From Bifidobacterium adolescentis ATCC 15703 (GTDB taxonomy: Bacteria; Actinomycetota; Actinomycetes; Actinomycetales; Bifidobacteriaceae): DNA of 64,000 bases. Of the stretch, positions 8,216 through 17,813 are shown piece after piece; position 1 is the stretch's first letter, and the number at the start of each line of letters is the position of its first letter. Under the pieces are notes generated by a model. It saw nothing but the letters and a program-made list of their open reading frames with translations, was not told where the DNA came from and did not search any database. The stretch lies in the NCBI RefSeq assembly GCF_000010425.1, contig NC_008618.1, forward strand, positions 1,419,946 through 1,483,945, written 5' to 3'. The position numbers and the translations under genes are program-made.

Positions 8216-9007
8216 TTATCGCTTCACGCCTCCAAAGCGACGATCGCGGTGAATATAGTGGTCGATGGAGCGCCACAGCACATCACGGCCGCAATCCGGG
8301 AACAGTTCCGGCACGAAGTCGAGTTCCGCGTAGGCGGCTTCCCACGGCAGGAAGTTGGACGTGCGCTGCTCGCCGGACGTGCGGATCACCAGATCGCAAT
8401 CGGGAATATCCGGGTTGTACAGGTGCTCGGCGATCATCTTCTCCGTCACACGATCGCCGGAGATCTTGCCGTCACGCACCTCACGTGCGATGGCCGCGCA
8501 GGCGTCCGCGATTTCGGCGCGGCCACCGTAGTTCAGGCAGAACACCACGTCGATGGTCTTGTTGTTCTTGGTTTTCTCCTGCGCCACTTCCAGCTCGTCG
8601 ATGACGGATTTCCACAGCTTCGGACGGCGGCCGGACCAGCGCACGCGCACGCCCCACTCGTTCATCTGATCGACACGACGGTGGATGATGTCACGCGAGA
8701 AGCCCATAAGGAAACGCACTTCCTGCGGCGAACGCTTCCAATTCTCCGTGGAGAACGTGTACAGAGACAGGTAGCGCACGCCCGCTTCGATGGCGCCGGC
8801 GATGGTGTCGAACACCACCGGTTCGGCCGCCTGATGGCCGTCGGTGCGGATGAGTCCGCGCTGCTGGGCCCAACGGCCGTTGCCGTCCATGATCACGCCG
8901 ACGTGGCGCGGAACCTTGTTCTTTGGAAAATCGGGAATGATCGACGGGTCGGAAAACGGTGCCGCCGGAATGTCAAGGGATTTGTAATCCACGTTCTCAA
9001 AAGCCAT
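8216..9007 (-). CDS. uppS: Isoprenyl transferase (undecaprenyl diphosphate synthase)
   Basis: This cytosolic cis-prenyltransferase adds isopentenyl units to farnesyl diphosphate to build the undecaprenyl carrier used in cell-wall synthesis. The 263-residue protein contains the diphosphate and Mg site GVIMDGNGRWA near residue 39, LYTFSTENWKR, and the C-terminal DLVIRTSGEQRTSNFLPWE and SIDHYIHRDRRFGG segments. The frame is open further upstream into recO, but the ATG at 9007 gives the normal family N terminus. Only 5 bp separate it from recO, so the two are probably cotranscribed. Confidence 0.93.
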   Translation of the reverse strand: MAFENVDYKSLDIPAAPFSDPSIIPDFPKNKVPRHVGVIMDGNGRWAQQRGLIRTDGHQAAEPVVFDTIAGAIEAGVRYLSLYTFSTENWKRSPQEVRFLMGFSRDIIHRRVDQMNEWGVRVRWSGRRPKLWKSVIDELEVAQEKTKNNKTIDVVFCLNYGGRAEIADACAAIAREVRDGKISGDRVTEKMIAEHLYNPDIPDCDLVIRTSGEQRTSNFLPWEAAYAELDFVPELFPDCGRDVLWRSIDHYIHRDRRFGGVKR

Positions 9008-9012
9008 ACCCG

Positions 9013-9753
9013 CTAATCTAGCAAGCGCATGGAACGAATCGGCCGTTCCAAATAGTATTCGCCCCATTCTTCCACTATTTGGTGGGTTTCCCGTTGAATC
9101 GACGCGGACGCCGGAACACCGTCCAGCTCCCCCCAATCGCCATCGACAAGCGCCGAAAGCCGGCAAATCGCATCCCACGACACCGCTTCCGATTCGGGGG
9201 TATGGTCGGCGGCGCACATCAGGCCGCCGGCGGGAATCGAAAAATACCAGGACAGCGCAGACGAAATCGGCTCGCCGCACACCACGCAGACGCGCAGACG
9301 GGGTGTCCAACCAGCGATCGCCAGTGCGCGCAGCACGTACGAATCGCCAATCGTGGACGGCTCGTGCGCATGTTTGGCAAGCGCGTTCAACGCGCCCAAT
9401 ACCAGCCGGTATTGTGCGACCGCAGGCTCCTTTTCCGTGGCGACCAGCTTGTCGGCGGTTTCGCAGATCACGTTCGCCGCCGTATACGCTTGAAAATCGG
9501 CGCAAATCGGCCCTGCATACGCGGCGATCGATTCGGCTTGGGACACGACGTCGAGCGAACGACCTTCCGCAATGAGCAGCGCCACGCGCATGAACGGTTC
9601 GAGTCGGCCTCCGAAACGCGATTTGGTACGGCGCACGCCTTTCGCGACGGCGCGTACTTTGCCATGGTCACGTGTGAGCAAGGTGAGTATGCGGTCGGCT
9701 TCGCCGAGTTTGGCGGTGCGCAGCACCACGCCTTCGTCTTGATACAGCGGCAT
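9013..9753 (-). CDS. recO: DNA repair protein RecO
   Basis: RecO helps load RecA on SSB-coated DNA and anneals strands in the RecFOR pathway. The 246-residue protein opens with the OB-fold signature LYQDEGVVLRTAKLGEADRI, followed by LLTRDHGKVRAVAKGVRR. The C-terminal helical part carries a cysteine cluster CVVCGEP and LMCAADH, consistent with the zinc site of RecO. AAAAGGAGGTGCG precedes the ATG. It forms an operon with uppS. Confidence 0.93.
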   Translation of the reverse strand: MPLYQDEGVVLRTAKLGEADRILTLLTRDHGKVRAVAKGVRRTKSRFGGRLEPFMRVALLIAEGRSLDVVSQAESIAAYAGPICADFQAYTAANVICETADKLVATEKEPAVAQYRLVLGALNALAKHAHEPSTIGDSYVLRALAIAGWTPRLRVCVVCGEPISSALSWYFSIPAGGLMCAADHTPESEAVSWDAICRLSALVDGDWGELDGVPASASIQRETHQIVEEWGEYYLERPIRSMRLLD

Positions 9754-9836
9754 CGCACCTCCTTTTCTTGCCGTTCATCGCATCCTGTTATGCATACGCT
9801 CGCCGCACGTGCGCGTTCCGAAATACATTCGCCCCG

Positions 9837-11588
9837 TCAGTAGATGAACAGCCCCCAGAACGCGAACACCAGCAATACGCAGAACATGGCGGCCACGGTC
9901 AGCCAGAACATCACGCGTCCGAACCGCGTGGAAGCCAGCACCGGCTGCCGTCCGCTGACGATTTCGCCGATAGCACCCTTACGTGGCGGCCACTGCGCGA
10001 TGCCTCGATGGGTTGCCTCTTCGATCAGCCGCATGAACACGCGGGACCATGCCCACACCACGGCGACGCACACGATCTGGATCACCGGCCAGCTCCAATA
10101 CATCACGCCCGGATTCTCCACTGGGGCACTGCCCCATGCCAGTTTGACCACACCCATGATCACATCGCCAAGGCCGGCGCAGAACAGCACGAACGTGGCC
10201 ATAGTGGCGATAGTCAACGTGACCAGCGAGTTTTTGAACCCTTGCGCAAGCCCCAGCCGATACCGTCGTCCGTGGGCACGCGCCCAGATCTTACGCATCA
10301 GCACGGCGAGCCACAGCACGCCTGCGGCAAGCAGCAGCACCAGCATGCTGGCATGCAACGCGACCAGGTAGATGGTCAGGCCGCGATTGGCTTTGAGGTC
10401 CAATGGCACTGCGATTGACTGGTACATTCTGGTGCCGGCCACGCGTTCGCTGGTCTGTTTGAGTCCGTGCGTGGTGCCGACGGCCCAGTCGACCACATCG
10501 TCCACGTACGCGTCGGCGAACGGGGTTCCGGAATTGGCTTCGTCGCCGAGCCTCAGCACATGGTTGGCGATGGGGTACGTGCGTATGGTGACGTCCCAGT
10601 TGCCGGCCTGGTGAGCCAGATCGACGATTTTCTCCGTGCCTTCCACCTGCGCGGTCATGACGTCTTTCGTGCCATACGCCACCAATGTCGGAATGGCATA
10701 CGCTTTCGGCGTCAACGTGTCGATGTCGAGGTTGGTGAGTCCGAACAGGGACGCGTCGATATTGAATACGCGGCGGACGATCGACTGGTAGCCGTCATGC
10801 GCGCCGACGAGCGCGAAGTCCTGTGCGGCGAGGAAGCCCAGCGAATACCGCGGCTCGTAGACCATCGGACTGAGCAGCACCTGAAAAGCGACGTCCGGAT
10901 CGCGCTGCAGCAGATACGATGAGATCCATGTGCTTTCGGAAGTGGCGTAGATGCCCACTTTGGAGGCGTCCACCGTATCCATTTTCCGCAGGAGGTTGAT
11001 GACCTGGTCGTAGATGGCGGCGGAACCCGGGTAGTCGCGATTGGCGTCGTTGGTGGACCAGACCGGCTTGTCAAGCACCGCCGTCACGAATCCCGCCGAA
11101 GACAGGTCGGAGGCCATGTCGCCGAAGGAATTGTCGCAGGTGCCATAGCCGGCGCCGTGCATGAAAACCACACCGGGACGTCCGTTCCCAGCCCCTTTCG
11201 GTTTGCGGATCAGCACTTTGATGTTCTGTATCTCACCGGTGGAAGGCCGTTTCGCTTTGATGGTGACGTACCGTTTCGCCACCTCGTAATCGCCTTTTTT
11301 CGCCAGTTTTTCGCCGGATGGATTGGCGAAGGTCACGGCGGTGTTGGCGTCAAGCGTTTCGATGGTCTGCTCGGTCGGCTCGTAGTTCCATGTGGATGCC
11401 GTCAGATTGGCCACGGACACCAGAATGCCCAGCAGCATGATGAAAATAGGCAGGTTGACCATGAGTCGCCGTCCGCGCGTCCACGGTTGATGTTGCGGTT
11501 GCGGACGCGCGGGCGATGAAGCCGATTCTTGCCGTAATGATTGGCTGGCGGCTGATGATTGACGTTCCTGCTCTGACACGCCGCTCAT
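9837..11588 (-). CDS. Membrane-anchored alpha/beta hydrolase with C-terminal transmembrane segments
   Basis: The protein has an N-terminal membrane helix (about residues 42-65), an alpha/beta hydrolase domain, and four further hydrophobic helices in the last 190 residues. The hydrolase region shows an oxyanion motif VFMHGAGYG, a candidate nucleophile in ATSEST, an acid in GTKDVMTA, and a histidine in IANHVLRLG, so a Ser-Asp-His triad is plausible. The nucleophile elbow departs from GxSxG. An acyl esterase or peptidase acting at the outer face of the membrane is the most that can be inferred. It lies 83 bp before recO in the same direction. Confidence 0.75.
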   Translation of the reverse strand: MSGVSEQERQSSAASQSLRQESASSPARPQPQHQPWTRGRRLMVNLPIFIMLLGILVSVANLTASTWNYEPTEQTIETLDANTAVTFANPSGEKLAKKGDYEVAKRYVTIKAKRPSTGEIQNIKVLIRKPKGAGNGRPGVVFMHGAGYGTCDNSFGDMASDLSSAGFVTAVLDKPVWSTNDANRDYPGSAAIYDQVINLLRKMDTVDASKVGIYATSESTWISSYLLQRDPDVAFQVLLSPMVYEPRYSLGFLAAQDFALVGAHDGYQSIVRRVFNIDASLFGLTNLDIDTLTPKAYAIPTLVAYGTKDVMTAQVEGTEKIVDLAHQAGNWDVTIRTYPIANHVLRLGDEANSGTPFADAYVDDVVDWAVGTTHGLKQTSERVAGTRMYQSIAVPLDLKANRGLTIYLVALHASMLVLLLAAGVLWLAVLMRKIWARAHGRRYRLGLAQGFKNSLVTLTIATMATFVLFCAGLGDVIMGVVKLAWGSAPVENPGVMYWSWPVIQIVCVAVVWAWSRVFMRLIEEATHRGIAQWPPRKGAIGEIVSGRQPVLASTRFGRVMFWLTVAAMFCVLLVFAFWGLFIY

Positions 11589-11652
11589 TCTACCGGCCTT
11601 TGCTGAGAAGCCTGCGATTGCATGCTACCGACGGCACGCTGGAACATGGCTT

Positions 11653-12852
11653 TCAGCAGTTGCCGTTTTGCGTCACCGGCACGACCACCGGACCGGTGGC
11701 GGTGGCAGGCAACTGACCGTCGGTCTCCATCTGCGCGGCGATCTCCTGCGCCTTGGCGAGCAGGGTTTCCACGATCTGGTCTTCCGGCACGGTCTGGATG
11801 ACCTTGCCCTTGATGAAAATCTGCCCCTTGCCGTTGCCGGAGGCCACGCCCAAATCGGCTTCGCGAGCCTCGCCCGGACCGTTGACGATGCAGCCCATGA
11901 CGGCCACGCGAATCGGCGCGGTCACGTCCTTCAACCCTTCGGTCACCGCGTTGGCCAGCTGAATCACATCCACCTGGGAACGGCCGCAGGACGGGCAGGA
12001 GATGATGTCGAACTTACGCGGGCGCAATCCCATGTATTCCAGCAGCTTGCAGCCCACCTTCACTTCCTCCACGGGAGGCGCGGACAGTGAAACGCGGATC
12101 GTATCGCCGATGCCTTCGGCCAGCAGCGCGCCGAAGGCCAGGCAGCTTTTGATTGTGCCTTGCCAGGTCGGGCCGGCTTCGGTGACGCCCAAATGCAGCG
12201 GCCAATCGCCCTTGGAAGCCAACAAACGGTACGTCTGCACCATGGTGACCACATCATGGTGCTTGACGGAAATCTTGAAATCGTGGAAGCCGACGTCTTC
12301 GAACATGCGCGCTTCCTTCATCGCGGACGCCACCAGCGCCTCCGGTGTCGGGCCGCCGTATTTGGCGTACAGCTCTTTATCGAGCGAACCGGCGTTCACG
12401 CCGATGCGCAGGGAAATGCCCGCATCCGTGGCGGCCTTGCAGATCGAAGGGCCGACCTCGTCGAATTTGCGAATGTTGCCGGGGTTCACGCGCACGGCCG
12501 CGCAGCCGGCGTCAATGGCCTGGAACACGTACTTGCTTTGGAAGTGGATGTCGGCAATCACCGGAATCGGCGATTTTTTGACGATTTCCGGCAATGCGTC
12601 GGCATCATCCTGGCTTGGCACGGCCACACGCACGATATCGCAGCCGGCCGCGGTCAGTTCCGCGATCTGCTGCAGGGTGGCCGGTACGTCAGCCGTCAGC
12701 GTATTGGTCATGGATTGCACTGAAATCGGCGCTCCCCCGCCGACCGGCACCGGGCCGACCATGATGCGGCGGGACTTGCGGCGCGGATGCAGCGGGCTTT
12801 CGCTGATGGCCGCGTCACCGGTTTTGCGGAACGGTTTTTCGATTTCTGGCAT
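11653..12852 (-). CDS. ispG: 4-hydroxy-3-methylbut-2-en-1-yl diphosphate synthase
   Basis: IspG (GcpE) reduces ME-cPP to HMBPP in the MEP isoprenoid pathway using a [4Fe-4S] cluster. The 399-residue protein has the TIM-barrel core ([27 protein letters not shown]) and the cluster cysteines in [10 protein letters not shown] and [10 protein letters not shown]. An upstream ATG exists at 12867, but it overlaps an AAGGA ribosome site that serves the ATG at 12852, so the later start is chosen. It follows dxr by 64 bp on the same strand, and both belong to the same pathway. Confidence 0.93.
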   Translation of the reverse strand: MPEIEKPFRKTGDAAISESPLHPRRKSRRIMVGPVPVGGGAPISVQSMTNTLTADVPATLQQIAELTAAGCDIVRVAVPSQDDADALPEIVKKSPIPVIADIHFQSKYVFQAIDAGCAAVRVNPGNIRKFDEVGPSICKAATDAGISLRIGVNAGSLDKELYAKYGGPTPEALVASAMKEARMFEDVGFHDFKISVKHHDVVTMVQTYRLLASKGDWPLHLGVTEAGPTWQGTIKSCLAFGALLAEGIGDTIRVSLSAPPVEEVKVGCKLLEYMGLRPRKFDIISCPSCGRSQVDVIQLANAVTEGLKDVTAPIRVAVMGCIVNGPGEAREADLGVASGNGKGQIFIKGKVIQTVPEDQIVETLLAKAQEIAAQMETDGQLPATATGPVVVPVTQNGNC

Positions 12853-12916
12853 ACGTGATCCTTGCATGTGCGAGGCGCGTTATGCGCCCCGCGATGGTTC
12901 TTACGGCTTGTGCTCT

Positions 12917-14095
12917 TTACTTGTTTATCAGCTTGTCGGCGCGGGCGCGAGCCTCCTGCTCGAGTCGGCTCATTTCCTCCACGGAAGCGAACAGCGGGTT
13001 GCCGCGCAGTTCGGCGTCCATCTCGTCAAGCACTTCGCGCACGGTGTCGACGATGCCGAGGTATGGCAGACGGTGTTCGAGGAACGCGTGGACGGCCTGC
13101 TCGTTGGCCGCGTTGAGCACGGCCGTATGCTTTTCGGACGATTCGAGGCAGTGCCGGGCCAGGTTCACCGCGGGGAACGCCTCGTTGTCGAGCGGCTCGA
13201 ACGTCCACGTGGCCGCCTTCGTCCAATCGCATGCGGCGGCGACGTTTCCGAGACGTTCCGGCGCGGACAGGCCGAGAGCGATCGGCAGGCGCATGTCCGG
13301 CGGCGAAGCCTGCGCGATGGTGGCGCCGTCGCGGAATTCCACCATGGAATGCACGATGGATTGCGGATGCACGGTCACGTCGATGCGGCTCGGTGGCACA
13401 TCGAACAGTCGGCTTGCTTCGATGACTTCAAGACCTTTGTTCATCAGCGTGGACGAGTTGATGGTCACGACCGGCCCCATGTTCCATGTGGGGTGGTTCA
13501 AGGCCTGTTCCGGCGTGATGTCGGTCATTTGGTCGCGCTTCCAGCCGCGGAACGGACCGCCGGACGCGGTGACGACGAGCTTGGACACTTCGCCGTGTGT
13601 GCCGGAACGCAACGACTGCCAGATGGCGGAATGTTCGGAATCGACCGGATTGATCTGCTTGTCGCGTACCTGCGCGCTAAACAGCAGGTGTCCGCCGGCC
13701 ACCACGGATTCCTTGTTGGCCAATGCCAGCTGGGAGCCTGCCTGCAGTGCCGCGATGGACGGTTCGAGGCCGATGGAGCCGGTGATGCCGTTAAGCACCA
13801 CGTCGGCGCCGGAGCCTGCCATGGCGATCACCGCGTCAGGGCCGGCTGTGATGTTGACGTTGCCTGCGCCGGCCTGTTCCAACGCCTCACGTAGCGCGGG
13901 GACAGCTTCCTTGTAGAAGATCGCGACGGTTGGCACATGGAATTTCGCCGCCTGCTGCGCAAGCAGTTCGACATGTGCTCCGCCCGCGGCGAGACCCGTC
14001 ACGGTGAAGCGGTCGAGATGACGTGAGATGACGTCAAGGCCTTGGGTGCCGATGGATCCGGTGGAGCCCAGAATTACTACGGTTGATGGTTGCAT
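12917..14095 (-). CDS. dxr: 1-deoxy-D-xylulose-5-phosphate reductoisomerase
   Basis: Dxr makes MEP from DXP, the committed step of the MEP pathway, using NADPH and a divalent metal. The 392-residue protein starts with the Rossmann motif VVILGSTGSIGTQ, has LANKESVVAGG and DSEHSAIWQSL of the metal site, the TASGGPFRG loop, and NSSTLMNKGLEVIEA. It precedes ispG in the same operon. The intergenic region upstream carries a 14-bp tandem repeat. Confidence 0.94.
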   Translation of the reverse strand: MQPSTVVILGSTGSIGTQGLDVISRHLDRFTVTGLAAGGAHVELLAQQAAKFHVPTVAIFYKEAVPALREALEQAGAGNVNITAGPDAVIAMAGSGADVVLNGITGSIGLEPSIAALQAGSQLALANKESVVAGGHLLFSAQVRDKQINPVDSEHSAIWQSLRSGTHGEVSKLVVTASGGPFRGWKRDQMTDITPEQALNHPTWNMGPVVTINSSTLMNKGLEVIEASRLFDVPPSRIDVTVHPQSIVHSMVEFRDGATIAQASPPDMRLPIALGLSAPERLGNVAAACDWTKAATWTFEPLDNEAFPAVNLARHCLESSEKHTAVLNAANEQAVHAFLEHRLPYLGIVDTVREVLDEMDAELRGNPLFASVEEMSRLEQEARARADKLINK

Positions 14096-14142
14096 GGGTT
14101 ATGCGCTGCTCTCCGTATGATATGCCGATGTTCCGGTATTGG

Positions 14143-14199
14143 TTTGGACTATGTAAGTTGGGACTGTGTAGTCGAGGCTGTGTAGTTGGGATTGTGTAA
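14143..14199 (-). repeat. Four imperfect 14-bp tandem repeats upstream of dxr
   Basis: Units of the form TTGGGACTGTGTAG occupy 14143-14157, 14158-14171, 14172-14185 and 14186-14199, with one to four differences each. They sit about 50 bp before the dxr start and after the DivIVA-like gene. They could be regulator sites or a simple tandem duplication. Confidence 0.6.
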
Positions 14200-14207
14200 A
14201 CGCGAGA

Positions 14208-14234
14208 ACAGGCTGACGATTCCGCCAGCCTGTT
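14208..14234 (-). terminator. Hairpin after the DivIVA-like gene
   Basis: AACAGGCTG at 14208-14216 pairs with CAGCCTGTT at 14226-14234. On the minus strand the following bases are only modestly T-rich, so termination may be partial and dxr could receive read-through. Confidence 0.5.
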
Positions 14235-14247
14235 TATTACCGTTGGT

Positions 14248-15831
14248 TCACTCGAAGGACGGGAACGACAGATCCGGAATATCGAGATTGTCGTCGTTGC
14301 CCGACGCCGGGAAAATCGACCTGAAAGCCGGGCTTGGTTCCGGCTTTTTGTCCTCCTGCTGCTTGTCCGCATCGGATTCGGCGGACGGTTCAGTTGCCGG
14401 GCCAACTGCCGGTTCTACGGCAGGTTCAGCCGGAGCGGCCGGCTCGGCCGGAGCCTGTTCAACAACCGGAGCCGGAATGACAGTTGGGTTCGAATCCGGA
14501 ACCGGAGTGGCCGGAGCGGCCGGTTCAGGCGTGAAGGATGGCGGCACCGAGGCTGCGAGGGAGCTCAGGCTCGTCGAACCGGTGGTGACCTGAGGCAAGT
14601 CGGACGCGGACAGGCTCGGAACCTGCGGCGTGAACGTGTTTTCCGTCTGGTTCGTCTCATTGATGGTGTGGGCCAGATGCGCCAACGCGGCCAAAGACGG
14701 ATCCTGCTGCGGCTCGGGTTCAACCGGAGCCGGCGGGAATGCCGGAGCGGCTGGAGCCTGCGAATCGGTCGCGGTCGGAGCCGGAGCCTTTGGCGCGGCA
14801 TCTTCCATCGCATCATCGGCAAGCGGATCGAACGCCTGGGTCTCTTCAACGGCGCTCGGCGCGGAAGAAGCGGAATCGGTCTGCGGCTGGAACACCGGCG
14901 GAACCACCGGAACCGCAGGCGGAGTGTTCGTCGGCGTGGCAGGCACGCTCACCGGGGAGGTGACCGCGGACGTGAAGATCTCATGCTCGGCCTTGTTCAG
15001 CGCGTCGAAGGAATCCTCTTCGCTCGGCGTGACGGTTGGCACAGTAGGAGGAACCGGAGCAGCCGGAACCGTGGCGGAAGGAGCTGCGAACAGCGGTGCG
15101 ATCATCTGGGTTTCGCCAGCTGCGGAATCACTGGAAGCCGGGGCAACGGACGGTGCGGCCGCGGCCATCGCCTCTTCGGAGGGTTCACCGACGAAATCCG
15201 CGACGCGCGCATACGATTCGAGTCGGGTCAGCAACTGCGCGCAGGCGGCCAGATAGTAATCCACCTGACGTTCGTCATATCCCCTCTTGCCTTTGCGCTG
15301 AGTGAAGATCACGTTGCTCAAGGTCTGGGAATTCGTGTCGGCGATCGCCTTGGCGTCCGCTTCACTGACTTCCTCGACACCCAGCTCGCCGGCGGCTTTC
15401 GTCAGGCACTTGTCGATCACGCTGTCGACCTGCTTGCGGTCGTAGCTCGGATTCTTGCCCTCGCCCGGCTTGAACCGTTGGCCATGCTCGCGTTCGGCAT
15501 GCGCGTCGAGCTTCTTGAACAGGTCCTCGGTCTGCGCCTTCCATGCCACACGGCCATGCTGGGAGATTTCCCACGTGGTCTGCTTGTCGACCACGGCACG
15601 TTCCAGACGGGCAAGCGCGGCATCCACTTGGGCGATCACATAGCCGCCCTTGACCAGTTCGAAGGAGACGTTCTGAATATCATGCTGGGTGAGTTGCGCG
15701 CCCTCACCTTCATACAGCATGTGCGCACGTTCAAGGAAAGCATCCACCTGTTCCGCATCGTAGCCCCACTTTCGCTTCGCGGCATGAGCGATTCCCGATG
15801 CGTTCTTCTCGGTTTCAGGTTCCTGTGCCAT
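14248..15831 (-). CDS. DivIVA-motif protein with proline/alanine-rich tail
   Basis: The first 215 residues contain four related DivIVA-type motifs: GYDAEQVDAFL, GYVIAQVDAAL, SYDRKQVDSVI and GYDERQVDYYL. Such motifs occur in actinobacterial Wag31/DivIVA relatives that organise polar growth and septa. The remaining 310 residues are Pro/Ala/Thr/Glu-rich and look disordered, with no enzymatic motif. An upstream in-frame extension exists, but the ATG at 15831 follows AGGAGG with a 10-nt spacing. A structural or scaffolding role in cell division or wall growth is inferred from the motifs only. Confidence 0.7.
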   Translation of the reverse strand: MAQEPETEKNASGIAHAAKRKWGYDAEQVDAFLERAHMLYEGEGAQLTQHDIQNVSFELVKGGYVIAQVDAALARLERAVVDKQTTWEISQHGRVAWKAQTEDLFKKLDAHAEREHGQRFKPGEGKNPSYDRKQVDSVIDKCLTKAAGELGVEEVSEADAKAIADTNSQTLSNVIFTQRKGKRGYDERQVDYYLAACAQLLTRLESYARVADFVGEPSEEAMAAAAPSVAPASSDSAAGETQMIAPLFAAPSATVPAAPVPPTVPTVTPSEEDSFDALNKAEHEIFTSAVTSPVSVPATPTNTPPAVPVVPPVFQPQTDSASSAPSAVEETQAFDPLADDAMEDAAPKAPAPTATDSQAPAAPAFPPAPVEPEPQQDPSLAALAHLAHTINETNQTENTFTPQVPSLSASDLPQVTTGSTSLSSLAASVPPSFTPEPAAPATPVPDSNPTVIPAPVVEQAPAEPAAPAEPAVEPAVGPATEPSAESDADKQQEDKKPEPSPAFRSIFPASGNDDNLDIPDLSFPSFE

Positions 15832-16039
15832 TGGCGTTCGACCTCCTGCTACACGTATTAACGTCACTACTTTACGTGATTGATTCGACGCAGACGCCGC
15901 AAAAGATGAAAATTCAGTGAATCGACACGTGCGGCTCATCGCTCGCACGGCGGTTTCGTACCGATCAAGCGGCATCATATCCGCCATGCCGACACACGAG
16001 TGCGGCTCATCGCGCGGATACGGTACAGTAGTTCGTTGC

Positions 16040-16113
16040 GGGCGATTAGCTCAGTTGGTTAGAGCGCCACCTTTACACGGTGGATGTCGGGGGTTCGAAT
16101 CCCTCATCGCCCA
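16040..16113 (+). tRNA. tRNA-Val (anticodon TAC)
   Basis: A full cloverleaf can be drawn: acceptor GGGCGAT pairing with ATCGCCC, D-arm GCTCAGTTGGTTAGAGC, anticodon stem CCACC/GGTGG around loop TTTACAC with anticodon TAC, and T-arm GGGGGTTCGAATCCCTC. The CCA end is not encoded. Confidence 0.96.
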
Positions 16114-16243
16114 CTTTTCGCAACGCCGTGAAAAATCAAGGAATCGCATATCATCCCGCGTAATATCAACGCGCGCACCCGTGTTTTGCCCACATTCCGC
16201 CCACGTTTTGTTTGTGTTTTGCCGGAAAGTCCACGTAATAGCG

Positions 16244-16277
16244 AAATCCCCCAAACCCAATGGGCCCGGGGGATTTT
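16244..16277. terminator. Terminator between tRNA-Val and the DUF3052 gene
   Basis: AAATCCCCC at 16244-16252 pairs with GGGGGATTT at 16268-16276, followed by TTCG on the plus strand. It may serve both convergent units. Confidence 0.6.
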
Positions 16278-16310
16278 CGTATACGCGAGAAAATCGCGAA
16301 AAGTCTTGGT

Positions 16311-16736
16311 TTACTTGCCCTTGCCGAACGCGCGCAGGTGAATACCGTTCCAATCGGAGCTGACGGTCAGCGGAGTGGCGGCGTTCATGCCGGCGGTCTT
16401 GGCCGCGGACTGCACGGTGCTGGAGCTTGCGGCACCCGGACGTCCCGGCTTCGGGGTGAGCACCCACAGCGGGCCGTCATCGCCGAGAACCGCATAGGCG
16501 TCGACAATGGTGTCGGCCAGTTCGTCCTCGTCATCGCCATCACGCCACCAGATGATCACACCATCGACTGCGGAGTCATAATCCTCGTCGACCAGCTCCT
16601 CACCGGTCAGTTCCTCGATCTTGGCGCGGATCGAGTCATCCACATCATCGTCCCACAGCCATTCCTGTACCAGGTCGCCGGCGTGGAAACCGAATTCTTC
16701 AGCGTTATCAGATGCCGTTTGATTCACGTTCGTCAA
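16311..16736 (-). CDS. DUF3052 family protein
   Basis: This small acidic protein of 141 residues belongs to the actinobacterial DUF3052 family. Family segments are GFHAGDLVQEWLWDDDVD, GVIIWWRDGDDEDELAD and DGPLWVLTPKPGRPG. No catalytic motif is known. Its function has not been established in any organism I can recall. It stands alone between a terminator and a protease gene. Confidence 0.85.
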   Translation of the reverse strand: MTNVNQTASDNAEEFGFHAGDLVQEWLWDDDVDDSIRAKIEELTGEELVDEDYDSAVDGVIIWWRDGDDEDELADTIVDAYAVLGDDGPLWVLTPKPGRPGAASSSTVQSAAKTAGMNAATPLTVSSDWNGIHLRAFGKGK

Positions 16737-16845
16737 TATACCAACACTGCTCGAACATATACGTTACGAACGCCGGAATCGCCCACTTTTCGAGATGAAA
16801 CGGCGATTTCCGCCTGTATCACGCCTATCCCCTTCCGCCGCACGC

Positions 16846-17742
16846 TCATTGCTTGACGGTGCATTGCGGCAGTGAACCGCCTTTACCATCGCGGATGGCG
16901 ACCAGCGCGTCGTACGCCTCATCCAACGTGCCCACCTTCACCACGTGGAGGCCCTGTGGCACATGACCGACCACGTCAGAGCAGTTGGATTCCGGGGCAA
17001 GGAACCACGTGGCCCCGTCGCGCTTCGCGCCGATCATCTTCAACCGGATGCCGCCGATCGCGCCAACCTTGCCTTTGGCGTTCATCGTGCCGGTACCCGC
17101 GATGGTCTTCCCGCCGGAAAGCTGCTCTCCGGTCACCTTGTCGATCAGACCGAGCGTGTACATCATGCCCGCGGACGGGCCGCCGATGTCATCGACGTGC
17201 ATGGACACCTTCATACCGGACACGTCATAACCGTGCGCCTTGAGGAACCGCTTCGCGGCCGTGGCCGCGGCGTTCTGCGATGAGGACATCTCCTTGTTGC
17301 TTTCCTTCGCATAGTCCTTGGCGCTTTGTCCGACGGGGAACACGGCCTCCTGCGGAATCACCGTGGCCTTCGGATTGGCCCATGCCAGCAACGCCTGCGC
17401 GTTGGTCACAGGATATCCGGGAACGCCTGAGGCGTTGACGGTGACGAGCAGTAGTTTGCCGGAGTCCTTATGCGTCTTCACGCCGGACACGTCGATGACC
17501 TGCTTGCCTTCGACTTTTCCGAGCACGTCCTGGGTCGGTCCCGGCTCCTGCACCACGTACGCGCTGGGCGCAATAAGCACCAGCACGCAAAGCACGGCCA
17601 CGATCGGTCCGGCGAGATATCGCCAAGGGCGAACATCGAACCACCGTCCGACCTGACGCCAACGTCGTCTGATACGTGGCAGAAGGCCTTGAGACGACCC
17701 GTTACGTGTACTTTTGGCGTGAACTCGCTGTGTTTCCTGCAT
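16846..17742 (-). CDS. YlbL-like membrane protease with Lon-type (S16) domain
   Basis: The protein has an N-terminal basic segment, one transmembrane helix (YLAGPIVAVLCVLVLIAPSA) and an extracytoplasmic part with a C-terminal Lon proteolytic domain. The Ser-Lys dyad is visible in GGPSAGMM and KMIGAKRDGA. Actinobacterial and Firmicute relatives (YlbL) normally also have a PDZ domain; the central region here is short and a PDZ is not obvious. Several in-frame ATGs lie upstream. The ATG at 17742 is chosen because GGGAGG lies 10 nt before it. It is divergent from the zincin-like gene, with about 70 bp between starts. Confidence 0.8.
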   Translation of the reverse strand: MQETQRVHAKSTRNGSSQGLLPRIRRRWRQVGRWFDVRPWRYLAGPIVAVLCVLVLIAPSAYVVQEPGPTQDVLGKVEGKQVIDVSGVKTHKDSGKLLLVTVNASGVPGYPVTNAQALLAWANPKATVIPQEAVFPVGQSAKDYAKESNKEMSSSQNAAATAAKRFLKAHGYDVSGMKVSMHVDDIGGPSAGMMYTLGLIDKVTGEQLSGGKTIAGTGTMNAKGKVGAIGGIRLKMIGAKRDGATWFLAPESNCSDVVGHVPQGLHVVKVGTLDEAYDALVAIRDGKGGSLPQCTVKQ

Positions 17743-17813
17743 ATCGGCCATGCCTCCCATACTATGGAAGGCAACGAACTTAACAATCGCGTGGAACAAA
17801 GGCAGGAAACGGT

